DNA of 64,000 bases from Silurus meridionalis (lineage: Eukaryota > Chordata > Actinopteri > Siluriformes > Siluridae). Location: assembly GCF_014805685.1 (NCBI RefSeq), contig NC_060896.1:4094889-4158888 (forward strand). The letters are read 5' to 3'. The notes under the pieces were generated by a model that saw only the letters and a list, made by a program, of their open reading frames with translations, was not told where the DNA came from and made no database searches. The translations under genes and the position numbers were made by a program. Position 1 is the first letter of the stretch, and each line of letters opens with the position of its first letter. Shown one piece after another: positions 23,541-34,715 of this stretch.

Positions 23541-24090
23541 TTTTCACTCTCATGCTGAAAAGTACTCTAAACCTCACCATTAGATCTGCAGCACTTTCCG
23601 TGGTACCAAAGGCTGTCTCTAATGCACTGAGATAATCACCGGAGGAAGCTGTTGGATTTGTCATCTTTTCAAATCTCACTATATCGGCTGCAGGACCCCT
23701 TAGACACTCAACAAGTCGTTGTTTCTTAATGTTGTCAGAACACTGCCACTCTTCAAGAATGTGAGTGGTCTGTTCAGCCCATGCTTCATACTCATCCTCA
23801 CCACTGGGTGTAGGTGTTATCCCGGAAAACGTACGCAGTTTCCTATAGCTTGGGCCCTCAGCAGGCGTAGCCACATTACACTTCTGAACCAAAGAGTTAA
23901 TGGCACCAACAAGCTCAGTGCTCAGGCTAAGTGAAGGAGAAACCATACTCTGAACATCAGCTAAAGATTTACCCTCTTTCTCTAGAAAAGAAAACAGTTT
24001 AGTATGAAACTCATCCCCCCTATTTTGTTCAGGTGTCTGAGTTGTGACATTTACAATCTGGGTATACCAAGTACCTACATCAGATCCTCC
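23512..24090 (-). pseudogene. PNMA-like Gag capsid N-terminal part
   Basis: Encodes KLRTFSGITPTPSGEDEYEAW, then QTTHILEEWQCSDNIKKQRL, CLRGPAADIVR and ALETAFGTTESAADLMVRFR. This order matches the capsid of PNMA-type (paraneoplastic Ma antigen) proteins, which derive from Ty3-type gag. The frame is open upstream of its first ATG to about 24090, where it is offset from the gag start piece. Confidence 0.85.
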
Positions 24091-24266
24091 AATTTCAGCA
24101 GGAGAGGTATCTCAGAAACCTTCCTAGCAGTTTCTATCAAAACAAAATGCTGCTGCTCAGTCGGATCAGGACGACGCCCACGCACTTTACATTTACCCAT
24201 ACCTTCGACTGTATCAAGCACATTGTACACCATCATATCTTCACAATCCAAAGGTACATTGCTCAA
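24075..24266 (-). pseudogene. Gag N-terminal start piece
   Basis: 63 codons from the likely gag start at 24266, 239 nt past the primer site. It encodes a PNMA-like N-terminal region (GRRPDPTEQQHFVLIE) and ends at a premature stop at 24075 caused by a frame change near 24085. Confidence 0.7.
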
Positions 24267-24504
24267 AATGAGGGTGTTTTCAAGCTGAACATTTTTTCAC
24301 TACACCACGATGACCTTATTTACATCCATATTGCTCATCTGTATCTTTAGGTAAACTTAAATGAATAATAACTGCTCAACCTTCACTGTCTTGCCCACTT
24401 ATTCAACAAAAGAAAATGACATGCATCAAACAAACAATGACTTTATAGGTTTTGCCCTTCAAATAATATACCAAGAAAGAAGAAAAAAAACACAGTGATC
24501 TGAA

Positions 24505-24522
24505 ATCCCGGACGAGCCCCCA
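24505..24522 (-). other. Primer-binding site, tRNA-Pro
   Basis: On the element strand TGGGGGCTCGTCCGGGAT lies 4 nt inside the 5' LTR. It is complementary to the 3' end of tRNA-Pro and is the same 18 bases used by murine leukaemia virus. Confidence 0.93.
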
Positions 24523-24526
24523 CAAA

Positions 24527-25631
24527 TGTAGCCCTCTCACTGATTCACTGGCTCAAATTATGTCTAGGGTAATTTTACACGTGAGAGGCACATCTAAATT
24601 TACTTGGTGTAATTTGTTTGCTACCAAAGTAACCCCAAAATACTGTTATTAACCTCGGCTTCAGACTTCAGTGTTTCTTTTAGACATTCTCTTCATTCAG
24701 AAATAACTTGAGAATATATTGTATGGACAAACATTTATTAACACAAACAAATTTAAAGAAGACAAAAGAAAAGAAAACCCCACAAAAGAAATAGTACCCA
24801 GCTGGGATTTAAGTCTCTGGTTGGCACGCTACGTTGGAGCTCATGTGAAAGTGTGTGCAGTGGCTAGTACTCACGAAATCCAATGGAACAGTGAAACTTG
24901 TACACGAAACACACACTTGGATTATCCGTTCACTCGATTCAGTTTTCCCTTGTGTTTATCCACGAACACGCACTGTGCGAATCATACATCCGATGATTTG
25001 AACATGGCAGAGATGCAGCATAGGCCACCACGTGTCCTCGGTCTCTCCGGAAAAGTCGCGCGGCCTTCACTGTCTCCGTTGTTCACTCACTGCAGGACCA
25101 TTCGCGTTGCAAATCGTTCCACAACGTTTGTACAGTCAAACTTTATGACTTTGCAAAATGTACGACTCACGTGAAGCTAACGTAGTCCTGTGATTAAGAT
25201 AACTGCGTCAGGTTTGTTCTTCACATTAACGCGTGCACCTGAGTCCCGTCACTCTTAAACTCACACTCTCTACATAGAGTTCATCCACATTGTTTCTAAA
25301 CAGTCTTTTCTCTGTTCAGTGTTCCTGTATATAGTCCACAACCCAGTAGTCAGACTTTACACCTGCACCGAACGATTAGCGCACCCCTTTTTTTTTTCCC
25401 GGACTCCTCGTGTCGTCCTTCTCTCTCACACTTCACTTCCTCCCTCCCCTCTCACCTCTGACCTCAGAGGTCAGTCAGAAAACACCTTATTCTTTAAACA
25501 ACAATTTTTATAACAGTTTTTTCCTTAGTTATATATATATTTTTTTTTTAAATGAACAAGTTTGAACTCTGTAGTGTAAAAGAAAATAAAAACCAAATAA
25601 TTATTAGACCCTAATTTAACAGGGCTCTACA
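24527..25631 (-). repeat. 5' LTR of the Gypsy-type element
   Basis: 1105 bp. Compared with 17142-18243 I count substitutions at the positions reading ATTTAAAG for ATGTAAAG, CACTGTC for CACCGTC and TGAAGCT for TGAAACT, one extra A near 24776 and an extra AC near 24827. It would carry the element promoter. Confidence 0.97.
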
Positions 25632-25635
25632 GTTG

Positions 25636-26019
25636 TTTGACTCATGCATCCTACTGTGCAAGAGTTTGTCTAACAATTTGGGTTTGTATTAAAAAAATAT
25701 TCAACAATATAATTTTTTTTTTTGTTCAGCAAGGCTCCAAATATGGAAGTACATATTCAAAGGTGTAGCATTTTCTTTGCAGTAAAGCTGTTCTCCTCGA
25801 ATCAATAATCAATGAATTGAAATGAAGAATATCCAGATTATATTATATATTCAGATAATCAGATTCAACAAAATGAAGCATATTTATTCATTTATTCATA
25901 GTTTTTTCCTGAAAGTGTTATGGAAGTAACATCACAAACCACTGTCATGTTATGTCACATGAATTTCTGCACCTGACATCACCTCACAGTAATTAGCAGT
26001 TCACATTTATTTCGAGTCA
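25636..26019. other. Intergenic, nothing recognised
   Basis: AT-rich sequence between the retrotransposon and the next repeat. Confidence 0.4.
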
Positions 26020-26265
26020 AGTTTATTTCTATAGCGGTTTTCACAACAGACGTTGTCTCAAAGCAGCTTTACCGAAATCAACAGTTAAGGTGAATGGTGT
26101 GTATTTATCCCTGATGAGCAGCCGTGGTGACTGTGGCAAGGAAAAACTTCCTTAGATGTTATGAGGAAGAAATCTTGAGAGGAACCAGACTCAAAAGGGG
26201 AACCCATTCTTATTTAGGTGACATCAAGAGTCTGATTCTAGTCTTTACACTTTATTTCATTGGTT
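26020..26265 (+). repeat. Fish interspersed repeat
   Basis: Contains TCAAAGCAGCTTTACCGAAA, GGTGTGTATTTATCCCTGAT, GTGGCAAGGAAAAACTTCCT and GAGAGGAACCAGACTCAAAA, the consensus blocks of an abundant repeat of otophysan fish genomes. Related to 13656-13792 and 15241-15490. Confidence 0.6.
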
Positions 26266-26776
26266 CAGACAGACAGCAAATCATCAATTTACTTAAGTGC
26301 CTTCTGACTTCTAAAGCATGGCCCTTTCACAAACACACATTTGTAGTGCAAAAAACAAACAAACAAAAGATCCAATAAAGGCAGATGCAGCTCTACCTCT
26401 GCCATGTAAATCTGTGTTCTATGTGACTCTCAGGACACGCCTCCGTCTACCGTAGTGTTTTGATACATCATATGTACGTAGCAGCAGGGTGCTGAGAGAG
26501 CGCGCTCGAGAAACAGTTCAGCGAGGAAAAATCAATCAACATATCAAATAGTGGTCACAAATTATTGTTTACTTTCTAAATAATAAAAGTATAATGCATC
26601 TACTAATAATTATATGTAAATAAATCAGATTTTGACAATGCAAAGTTGTTAAAAACAATGTGATACAAATGCCAACTTGTATCCGATGCACACTTTTTAA
26701 AACCGATGCATCACATTGTTAACTCTAATGCAGATGCACCGATGCAAATCTGCGAATCTTAACATCCCTAGTGTGA
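26266..26776. other. Intergenic, nothing recognised
   Basis: No exon or repeat identified. Confidence 0.4.
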
Positions 26777-26777
26777 T

Positions 26778-26849
<72 letters not shown>
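26777..26849. repeat. (GATA)n microsatellite
   Basis: About 18 GATA units followed by AATGGATA variants. Confidence 0.95.
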
Positions 26850-26850
<1 letters not shown>

Positions 26851-27074
26851 ATGGATAAATGGATAAATAGATAGATCAATGTCAATGTTGCTGTGTTGTT
26901 GTTTTTTTAACATCAGTAACTGGACCTCAGGTTCGAGTTCTCCAAATTAACATTGTCCTTTGTTTAATTTAAATGAACTACTACTGGAAATGATAAGCTT
27001 CATGTTCATGTATCCTTTTACCAGTCCGTTACGACAGAGTAGTCGATAATCTCCACCCTGGTCGAAGCACATCT

Positions 27075-27250
27075 TCATCTTTATTTCTCAGCTGAGTGGT
27101 TAAGGTGTTGGACTTTGGGTCAGAAGATCACATGAGTTCAAATCCCAGCACCACCAAATTGCACTGCTGGGCCTTTGAGCAACACTTAAATGCTCAGTGT
27201 ATATTTAGGATAATTGTAAAATGCTCTGGATAAGAATGTTTACCAAATGC
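27075..27250 (+). mobile_element. tRNA-derived SINE with L2-type tail
   Basis: Head with GAGTGGTTAAGGTGTTGGACT (A-box) and GAGTTCAAATCCCAGC (B-box); tail CTCTGGATAAGAATGTTTACCAAATG, the L2-like ending of vertebrate SINEs. Best-preserved member of the family in the window. Confidence 0.75.
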
Positions 27251-27560
27251 TGTACATATAAGCTTAGGCATCAAGTGCTGATCTAGAATCAGGTCAAGTA
27301 GAGCCGTTAGCTTTTTTCTATCGCGACATGTATGAGACGTTATTGTATTGGTGTTATGAGGTGAAATAAGCCCAAGAACATTTTATGTGTACAGTATAAT
27401 ACTAAAAATATATAATGCACACAGTGGCCGGGTTTCTTTTCTAAAATAAAGTTCTAATAACCCAGGGACATTTGCTCACTGAGCATCAAATAGAGCTCAT
27501 TCATCTTTTTACTCGTCCTTTATAGTGAGCGGAGCAAAAGAAAACAAAACATAGTTCAGA
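27251..27560. other. Intergenic, nothing recognised
   Basis: No exon or repeat identified. Confidence 0.35.
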
Positions 27561-27561
27561 A

Positions 27562-27730
27562 TAGGGTGGCAAAATTGCAGGAATTTTTAAGACTGAAAAC
27601 TTCCCATGGAAATGAACTATTTATTAGGAATAAACTGAACATTTACAAAACTGCAGGTTCACCTATAACAGGGATCTTGGGTAGTAGGATAATATTGGTT
27701 GAAACAAACAGATTAAATGCAATTTCAATC
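27562..27730 (+). mobile_element. DNA-transposon-like interspersed repeat
   Basis: Shares GGTGGCAAAATT...ACTTCCCATGGAA...AATAAACTG and TTCACCTATAACAGGGA with the reverse complement of 62660-62840, so it is a dispersed family. No coding capacity. The superfamily is not clear. Confidence 0.5.
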
Positions 27731-27904
27731 GTATTTCTACCTGCACGTTCATCATTCCTTGTGCCATGTGTAAGCTACTGTGCAACAAAATTATACTAAC
27801 AATTAAATCAAACTCATTGTAATTTGAAATTTGTAATTGAAATATCGGATTTTGTAATAATTTACATTCATGTCATTTCCCAAAATGTCTAATTGAAGAA
27901 AGAT

Positions 27905-28110
27905 TTGTCGGTATGCCAAAACCATCTTAGTATAGCCTGCTTCAATTCTTCATCAGGGAACCACCACGGACAGGGTCACCACTGATGGAAATACGGCCAT
28001 CATTGAAACTTTTACACCATTCAAATGTCTTACTGCGGCATCTCATCACTGTTCTGAGCTTAACGTCTTCTGTAGATATCTGTGGGTTTTATCGGTTCGA
28101 CTTGATGTTG
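27905..28110 (-). mobile_element. Mariner-like relic
   Basis: Shares ACACCATTCAAATGTCTTACTGCGGC and TCTGTAGATATCTGTGGGTTTTAT with 31930-32330, where the reverse strand recalls a mariner transposase N-terminus (SKTFEWC). Fragmentary. Confidence 0.45.
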
Positions 28111-28337
28111 TGATTGTTGGACATGAATAAAGTGAGTCTCACATTGTAATAAATATGATATAGTTTCTATGTGTTCCTTCCAAAGCAAAAAAGAGCTATC
28201 CTGTTCACTTTTAGTGCTGGTTATGAAAACCTCTTACCGCATCCACCCTTTGATTGTACCAGACAATTAGTTAGCATACCAAACTAGATGTATTATTTAG
28301 CACACATTTCTCAAAAACACTTCTCTAAAACAATCTA

Positions 28338-29110
28338 TTACTTTACACTGTTGACCAGGTACCTAAACTTCTCCACCTTCTCCACCTCTTCTTCCTCCAA
28401 CCGCACCACTTCACTGCCCTCCCTCTTATTCACACACATGTACTCTGTCTTACTCCTACTGATTTTCATTCCCCTTCTCTCAATGGAAATGGTACCTTCA
28501 GCATGGTACCTCCAGCTATCCAGGCTCTTCTCAACCTGCTCCCTACTCTCACCACAAATCACAATATCATTTGCAAACATCATAGTCCACGGAGACTCCT
28601 TTCCATCACCACTGCAATCAGGAAAGGGCTCAGAGCCGATCCTTGATGCAGTCCCACCTCCACCTTGAATCAGTCTGCCGTTCCTACTGCACACTTCACT
28701 GCTGTCACACTGTCCTCATACATGTCCTGCACCACCCTTCCACTACTCTTTCCCATAACTTCATGGTGTGACTGATCAACTTTATTCCCTTGTAGTCACT
28801 GCAGGTCTGCACATCTCCCTTATTCTTAAAAACCGGTACCAGCACACTCCTTCTCTATTCCTCAGGCATCCTCTCACCTTCCAGAATTTTGTTAAACAAT
28901 CTTTTAAAAAACTCCACTGCCATCTCTCCTAAACATCTCCACACCATCCAACCTTCTCTCTCTCATTTTCCTTATTTATCAGCTGCTCAAAAAACTCCCT
29001 TCATCTTCTCAACACACTCTCCTCACCAGTCAACACATTTCCATCTGCATCCTTTATTGCTCTAACTTGCAGCACATCTTTTCCAGCTCGGTCCCTCTGC
29101 CTGGACAATT
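28338..29110 (-). pseudogene. RTE-like LINE reverse transcriptase fragment
   Basis: The minus strand holds RT motifs in several frames: SVLVPVFKNKGDVQTCSDYK-like and KLISHTMKLWERVVE-like segments at 28740-28860, then ESPWTMMFANDIVICGESREQ near 28590 (catalytic FADD altered to FAND) and KISRSKTEYMCVNKREGS near 28440. The central palm region between them is deleted. Frameshifts and the altered catalytic Asp show a dead copy. It likely belongs to the same LINE as 13320, 46340 and 48380. Confidence 0.75.
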
Positions 29111-29630
29111 GCTACAATTTGCAGCAAACTAAGAATAATACACCTTATTGTGAAAGCAGCCTGTGGTGCATTTAAAATGTTGTGCTGATAAACTGACCTG
29201 CAAAAATGATTCCCCTAATCTAATACACCTGATCAGACTAACCAAAATCGTCGACTAGCGTCTGGAGTTTAGGTGTGTTAAAGCGAAACAGTCTGGAACT
29301 GTGATTTGGCTCTGCGACAGCGTACGATGCGTAACGTCACCATCTGTCGATGAACATTTGGCAGAATTTACTGACTCTTACTTTTCTCTTGGCTTAGCAG
29401 AAACAGAAGTTCAAAATGCTAACGTGGTTCTGAGAACCTGAAATTCAAGATGACGCACCTTTTTTCTAGTTCTAATCTACAGTTTCTGTTTCTGATATTT
29501 ATATGAGAAAAAAAATTTGCATTCTGTATTTGAAGGTTACTGATTGTAAATTTGTTTTGCTTTTTTATATTTACAAAAAAAAAAAAGAAATAAAGAGTCT
29601 TTCTTTGCATATCTCACCTCTGTACCCCTG
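29111..29630. other. Intergenic, nothing recognised
   Basis: No exon or repeat identified. Confidence 0.4.
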
Positions 29631-29634
29631 AAGC

Positions 29635-29735
29635 CGAGAGAGTTTAGGGCCTTGCTCAAGGGCCCAACTTTGTCAGTTTGGTGCCGCTTGAAACCCTAAC
29701 CTTATGATCAGTAACCCACATTATCAACTCACAAG
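29635..29735 (-). mobile_element. SINE fragment
   Basis: Reverse complement of the GATCATAAGGTT and TTGAGCAAGGCCCTAAA blocks of the tRNA-derived SINE family. Confidence 0.45.
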
Positions 29736-29849
29736 TTGATAATGTGCATGTGAGCAGATGTTCTGGAGCACATGTTTATGATATGTGATATGTGTAGGAC
29801 ACGCTAAAAATAAACGCTTTTAATCTGCATTTAAACTGGGTGAGTGTGT

Positions 29850-30415
29850 CTGAGCCCCGAACATTGTCAGGAAGACTATTCCACAGTTTAGGAGTTTAAT
29901 GTGAGAATGCTCTACCACCTTTAGTGGACTTTGCTATTCTAGGAACTATTAGAAGTCCGGAGTTTTGAGATCTGAAGGAGCGTGACGGATTGTAGCGTGT
30001 TAGAAGACTTGAAAGATAATTAGGAGACAACCATTTAGTGTTTTGTAAGTAAGAAGCAGTAGTTTGTAGTCGATTTGAAACTTAACAGGTAGCCAGTGTA
30101 GGGACGATAAGATTGGGGTTATATAGTGATATTTTCTCGACCTTGTGAGAACCCTGGCTGCTGCATTCTAGACAAACTGAAGCTTGTTTATTAATGATGC
30201 AGGACATCCACCTAGTAATGCATTACAATAGTCCAGTCTGGAGGTCATGAACGCATAGACGAGCTGCTCTGCATCAGATAGAGACAACATGTTTCTTAGC
30301 TTAGCAATATTTCCGTATATTTTCTGCCTTATTCTCTGATAAATATGGGGAAAAAAGATTACCTTTGGCATGTCTATCAGCATTATCCATGATCCCTTTG
30401 CCTCCATTGCTATGG
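29850..30415 (-). pseudogene. L2/Rex1-like LINE fragment
   Basis: The minus-strand frame at 30168-30407 encodes NIAKLRNMLSLSDAEQLVYAF followed by TSRLDYCNALLGGCP, the C-terminal signature of L2/Rex1-type reverse transcriptases ('SRLDYCN-LL-G'). The flank 29850-30170 (GCTGCATTCTAGACAAACTG and neighbours) is a common fish repeat often found joined to it. Truncated and inactive. Confidence 0.7.
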
Positions 30416-30534
30416 AGATGGTGCCAGATGGAGGCAGTCATGTCCATGGACACAAATCAGTAGATCGTGACTAAAAGTTTGTGATTAAATCACGAAAATG
30501 CCATGAGACTGTATTGTAATATCTTATTTTATGC

Positions 30535-30905
30535 TAGCACAAAGAAGCTGAATGCTAGCATGCAAAACTGCCATGATCCTGTTGCTATGCACACAGGAGG
30601 AATAAATATGTTAGCAAATTTACATTTGTGATGGATTGACACTAAAAGAATTGGAAAGATTACAATAAATTGATTTAAAGACTAGCATTGAGTTCTCTGA
30701 AGGAACTAGCATTAGCATTACCTATCATACATCACATCTTCAACATTAGCCTGCATTAACTAGCGACAGTACTGTATTTCTGTGTTTTCACACAACAAAT
30801 TCTGTAACTTTTATACAATTATGTGCTAAAATACACGTTTTAACCATACTAGAGGAGATGTTTCTAAATATTTGATTCGTCATTTGTCATTCAAACATCA
30901 TTTTT
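30535..30905 (+). repeat. Unclassified interspersed repeat, copy 1 (inverted partner at 34378)
   Basis: Blocks such as TTTTATGCTAGCAC, ACATTTGTGATGGATT, CTTCAACATTAGC and TTTCTAAATATTTGATTC recur in the same order in the reverse complement of 34378-34715. Identity looks near 70 percent by eye. No coding or terminal motifs recognised. Confidence 0.7.
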
Positions 30906-31425
30906 CTTCTGATTGACCTCCATTATGTTAGTAAAACTGAACTTTTTATATTCTTTATAGTTAGAAATCCGGAGATGAGACATGTCTGGTCAACTAAGTC
31001 ATACCTGATGGCCATTATCAGAGAGCTGCAAGTGATGGCAAGATGAGTCGCATACAAAAGATAATGGAAAAAGGCTGCATTAAGATACTCATAATAATTG
31101 TATGCATTAAGGATCACTACCCAGAATTCAACAAAAGAGAAAGGCTGACAGGAAGTGCCTTAATGCATTCCTGCCACAGCCTCAGCGATCGATCACCCTC
31201 CCATCTCCTAAAGTTGTGTTACATTAAAAAACACCATAGTGTGAAAGTGAGAGAAGTGATCATATGGTAGCCTTCATGAGCTTTTCTTAATATTGGCATG
31301 TGGGATTATATACGAGAGAGAGAAACATAGGAATTTAATAGGAGTTTTTTCTCTTTTTTGTTTCTCCGAAAAACTGCATCTTGTTACATATTAAATGTTT
31401 AATTAAGTTAAGCTGTAACCCTCTA
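30906..31425. other. Intergenic, nothing recognised
   Basis: No exon or repeat identified. Confidence 0.35.
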
Positions 31426-31428
31426 TAC

Positions 31429-31865
31429 CAGTGGTCCTCAACCTTCCAGGCCACAGACTGGCACCGTTCCGTGGGTCAATTGGTACCCGGCCTCGTAGAA
31501 AGAATACATAACTTACATTATTTCTGTTTCATTTATTATCTGATTCTGACTGATGTTTTATTTTAGAGAAAAGATTTTCTCCTCCACATCTGTCTATGAC
31601 TCACTCTTGATGCATGTCATGATGCCTCGTTCACATGTTTCACCTCCATCCGCTACCTTCTTAAAGGGGCTCCGGCCTCTAACACATAATACATTACTGC
31701 TAAATTCAAACTCCCAAGCGAGCAAAATAAACAAAAAACAACACAGTGGATTCATGTTTATTATTATATTTAGAAAATACCAGTTTTTATGGTCGTATCA
31801 TTTTATTTTGTTGTATTTATCCACCACACCTTAAAGGCTGGTCCGTGAAAATATTGTCTGACCTA
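31429..31865 (+). mobile_element. Zaphod-like hAT non-autonomous element
   Basis: Left end CAGTGGTCCTCAACCTTCC, inner GGCACCGTTCCGTGGGTCAATTGGTACCCGGCC and right part AAAGGCTGGTCCGTGAAAATATTGTCTGAC match the widespread vertebrate 'CAGTGGTCCCCAACC' hAT family. The expected inverted right end is lost. CTATAC occurs on both sides (31423-31428 and 31863-31868), possibly part of a target duplication. No transposase. Confidence 0.7.
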
Positions 31866-31929
31866 TACCACAGAAACCCCCAACCACCAGGTCACAAGAA
31901 AGTTCTATTATTTTAGTATTTTAGACATA

Positions 31930-32335
31930 CTAATATACAAAAGGCATTCAGGTCAAACCAGGACTTTTAAGTTTATAAAATAAAAGAACAGTTCGACAAA
32001 CTCCCCAGCTACATTTATGCACTTATCCCATCATTTAACGAACGCCTGGAAAGATTTGGCATAGAAAGATTTGTTGGTACGCCTGCAGTGCTGAAATGCT
32101 GATCTCTGAGGAACTCTTAAGGGTCCAAATAGGTGGAAATCACTCGAGCATGGTCACAGGAATGACTGCTGTGGGCTGTAAATCTTTAAATTATTTACAC
32201 CATTCAAAAGTCTTACTGCGGCCGAAGACTTCTGTAGATATCCGTGGGTTTTATGCCTTCTTTTTTGCAAGAAACTTCATCACCACACGCTGTTCCATGC
32301 CCGCACTTACACTGTTGTTGGCCATCTTGATTTAC
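31930..32335 (-). pseudogene. Mariner-like transposase relic, internally deleted
   Basis: On the minus strand a start-like MEQRVVMKFLAKKKA is followed after stops by STEVFGRSKTFEWCK and FKDLQP, the N-terminal DNA-binding part of a mariner transposase. The end near 31940-32000 resembles the C-terminus and 3' end. The catalytic centre is missing. Confidence 0.55.
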
Positions 32336-32531
32336 GATCTCTGGACTGGATCACAAGATCAGAAAGAAATCTCCAACTAATATAGAAATTATAATTTTTT
32401 TTTTTTTTTACATCATTTAACATTATAAGTTGTACATTTTATATTTTTTAGGTCAAAGTAAATCTTGTCATACTGTTAAATTGTCTTGTTTTGCATATAA
32501 ACTGAAGGAACATGCATACATAACACCCCTC

Positions 32532-32533
<2 letters not shown>

Positions 32534-32572
<39 letters not shown>
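32534..32572. repeat. (CA)n microsatellite
   Basis: About 19 CA units. Confidence 0.9.
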
Positions 32573-32573
<1 letters not shown>

Positions 32574-32645
32574 ACCGGCCAATCCGTGAAAATATTTTTA
32601 AAACAAAACCAGTCCGTGATGTTCAAAATGTTGGAGACTCCTGCT
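32573..32645 (+). mobile_element. Zaphod-like hAT right end
   Basis: GGCCAATCCGTGAAAATATTTTTAAAACAAAACCAGTCCGTG and ATGTTGGAGACTCCTGC correspond to the right end of the element at 31429. Only about 75 bp remain. Confidence 0.55.
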
Positions 32646-33560
32646 CCACACCATAACCACATACGAACACACACTATAACTGTTGAAATGAAATGGCTGT
32701 CTGTGGGCTCTAAAAGAAATGTCTGTTGTGTAAATAAATCCTGTTTTGTTTTGGCATCCATCTCCACCAGCTTCAGCCCTGCAGATTAAGCAAAACAGAT
32801 TTCTTCTTTATCCTAAGATTATGAGTTTAATCACATTTTACAGCATGAAATAAGATACAGCAGTTGTCACGATCTCCTGTTATATAACCTTCACATGTAA
32901 ACACATATATGGCTTATGAGGACTTTGAGCTCAGTGTTCTTACTTTATGTCTTTGTGATGTCTTTATGTTACAGCAAGGACACTTAGAGGAGATTGTTTT
33001 TTCTTAAAGCTCTGCCATTTTCTTTATTTCATCTTGACAAAATGATTGGTGGCTTCAGTTCATGAATACAGATAGCATCAATCCCAGACTGAATTTTACA
33101 TTCAAATATTTAGCAGACACATTTTTACCAAAGTGACTTGTCCAATATGCAATAGAAAACTCATGAAATGTAAACAAAATTATTCAGAATTATACGGTAG
33201 GAAAAAAAATGGTACCACCCCTGCAAACAGTCAGACTCAATGTACAAAGGAAGACTGTATGGAGTGTGAGTTCAGAGACTTCTCTGGACTCTTCTCAATT
33301 CATCACTTAATTCAAGGTCTTTGAAAAAGTCCACTCCATTCCATATGCCTCACCAAGAGTGCTGGCATTTCACTGTTTAACCCAGCACAGTTTCTAGGCA
33401 AAGACAAACTATATATAATATAAGTAAATATTAAATGTAACTATTAAATATAACTTTTAATAAGTTTGTGTGTGTGTGCATGTGTGTAAGAGTTTAATTA
33501 CAGTATATCTGTTGATGCAGTAGGGGGGATTTCTTAAAACACAAACACACAATTTTAAAA
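32646..33560. other. Intergenic, nothing clear
   Basis: 33090-33145 has a weak SINE-like end (TAGCAGACACATTTTTACCAAAGTGACTT). The frame at 33133-33324 has four cysteines at its start but is short and unsupported. Confidence 0.35.
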
Positions 33561-33564
33561 GGTC

Positions 33565-33660
33565 AGAATTTTAGTATTTTACAAATGATTCAGAAAGTCA
33601 CAGAAATATAAACGTCCTGTTTACACTGAAACTCACATTATTGATATCAGAACAAATTAA
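33565..33660 (+). repeat. Inverted repeat arm (partner at 35018)
   Basis: ATTTTACAAATGATTCAGAAAG...ACGTCCTGTTTACACTGAA...TCACATTATTGATATC reappears as reverse complement at 35018-35115 with few mismatches. Confidence 0.8.
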
Positions 33661-34377
33661 ATAGTTTACATTTGGGTCTAATAAATGTAAACTATTTAAA
33701 TTAGTTTTTCCATTTATTTAAATGTATTTAATCAATGTAATTGGTGCCAATTCGATCGATTACTTAGTGTAATCATTATAAAAAAGTGTATTGCATAAAT
33801 TTTATTTATTCTATTTTATTTATTAATATTGATATAAATATTTATATATTTAAAACATTATAGAATAGCAGGCATTTAATAAAAAACAATTTATGTAATC
33901 TGTTCAAATGTTGATCACAAATGTAATAAATAACTGTGTTAAAAAAACAACAACATGCAATTGTATTCTATTGTAGTAACCATACCGGAATTGAACCGAA
34001 CCGTGACTTAAAAACCGAGGTACGTACTGAACAGTGAATTTTGTGTACCGTTATATCCCCCCCAAAAAATATTATATATATATATTACTCTTTTGCATCT
34101 GCTTTCTTTCCTTTCACAAAATTAGCCATGCTACAAATTTGTTTCTTCTGTGCTGCAAAGTAATCTTGTAATCCTCTCTGTGCTTCCACAGAAAAAAAAT
34201 CCGATCTGTCTTTTATGTAATTAAAGAGAAGCTGATGCAATTAAGGACTGCAGGCAAGACATGGTTTAAAAGGGATCAGAGCTACGGGGTGCAAGTGTTA
34301 CGCAATAAAGGTATTGTAAGAACAATAACGGCTAAATGTAAAGCAGTTTGGCATTTATTGCACATTTACTGCAAAAA

Positions 34378-34715
34378 CTAATGTTTGAATGACAAATGTT
34401 GAATTAAATATTTAGAAACAGCTTCTCTAAATTTGATTAAAACTTGTAGCACAATGTTAAGTGAAATACAAACAGTACTGTAACTGGTTAATGAAGCTAA
34501 TGTTGAAGATCTGGTGCATGATAGTTAATGCTAAGTCGTCTTCAGATAACTCCATGCTAGTCTAATATTTTATTATTATAATATACCTATTTTAGTACTT
34601 TTACTGTAATCCATCACAAATGTTAATCTGCCAGCAAAACTATTAACATATCTACAAGATTTGAGCAGTTTTGAATGCTAGCATTAAGCTACGTGCTAGC
34701 ATAAAAGTTGATATT
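34378..34715 (-). repeat. Unclassified interspersed repeat, copy 2
   Basis: Reverse-complement partner of 30535-30905. See that entry for the shared blocks. Confidence 0.7.

Larger units (their letters stand above)
17138..25635 (-). mobile_element. Complete Ty3/Gypsy-type LTR retrotransposon with target duplication
   Basis: An 8.49-kb element (17142-25631) inserted on the minus strand and flanked by the 4-bp duplication GTTG at 17138-17141 and 25632-25635. The LTRs are 1102 and 1105 bp, begin TG and end CA, and differ by three substitutions and two small indels. In element order: 5' LTR, tRNA-Pro primer site, PNMA-like gag with zinc knuckle, aspartic protease, RT, RNase H, integrase, acidic tail, polypurine tract, 3' LTR. 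Integrase after RNase H places it in Metaviridae. No env-like frame is seen. The coding region changes frame at least seven times and contains stops, so this copy cannot express an intact polyprotein as given. Structure is certain; the reason for the damage is not. Confidence 0.95.
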
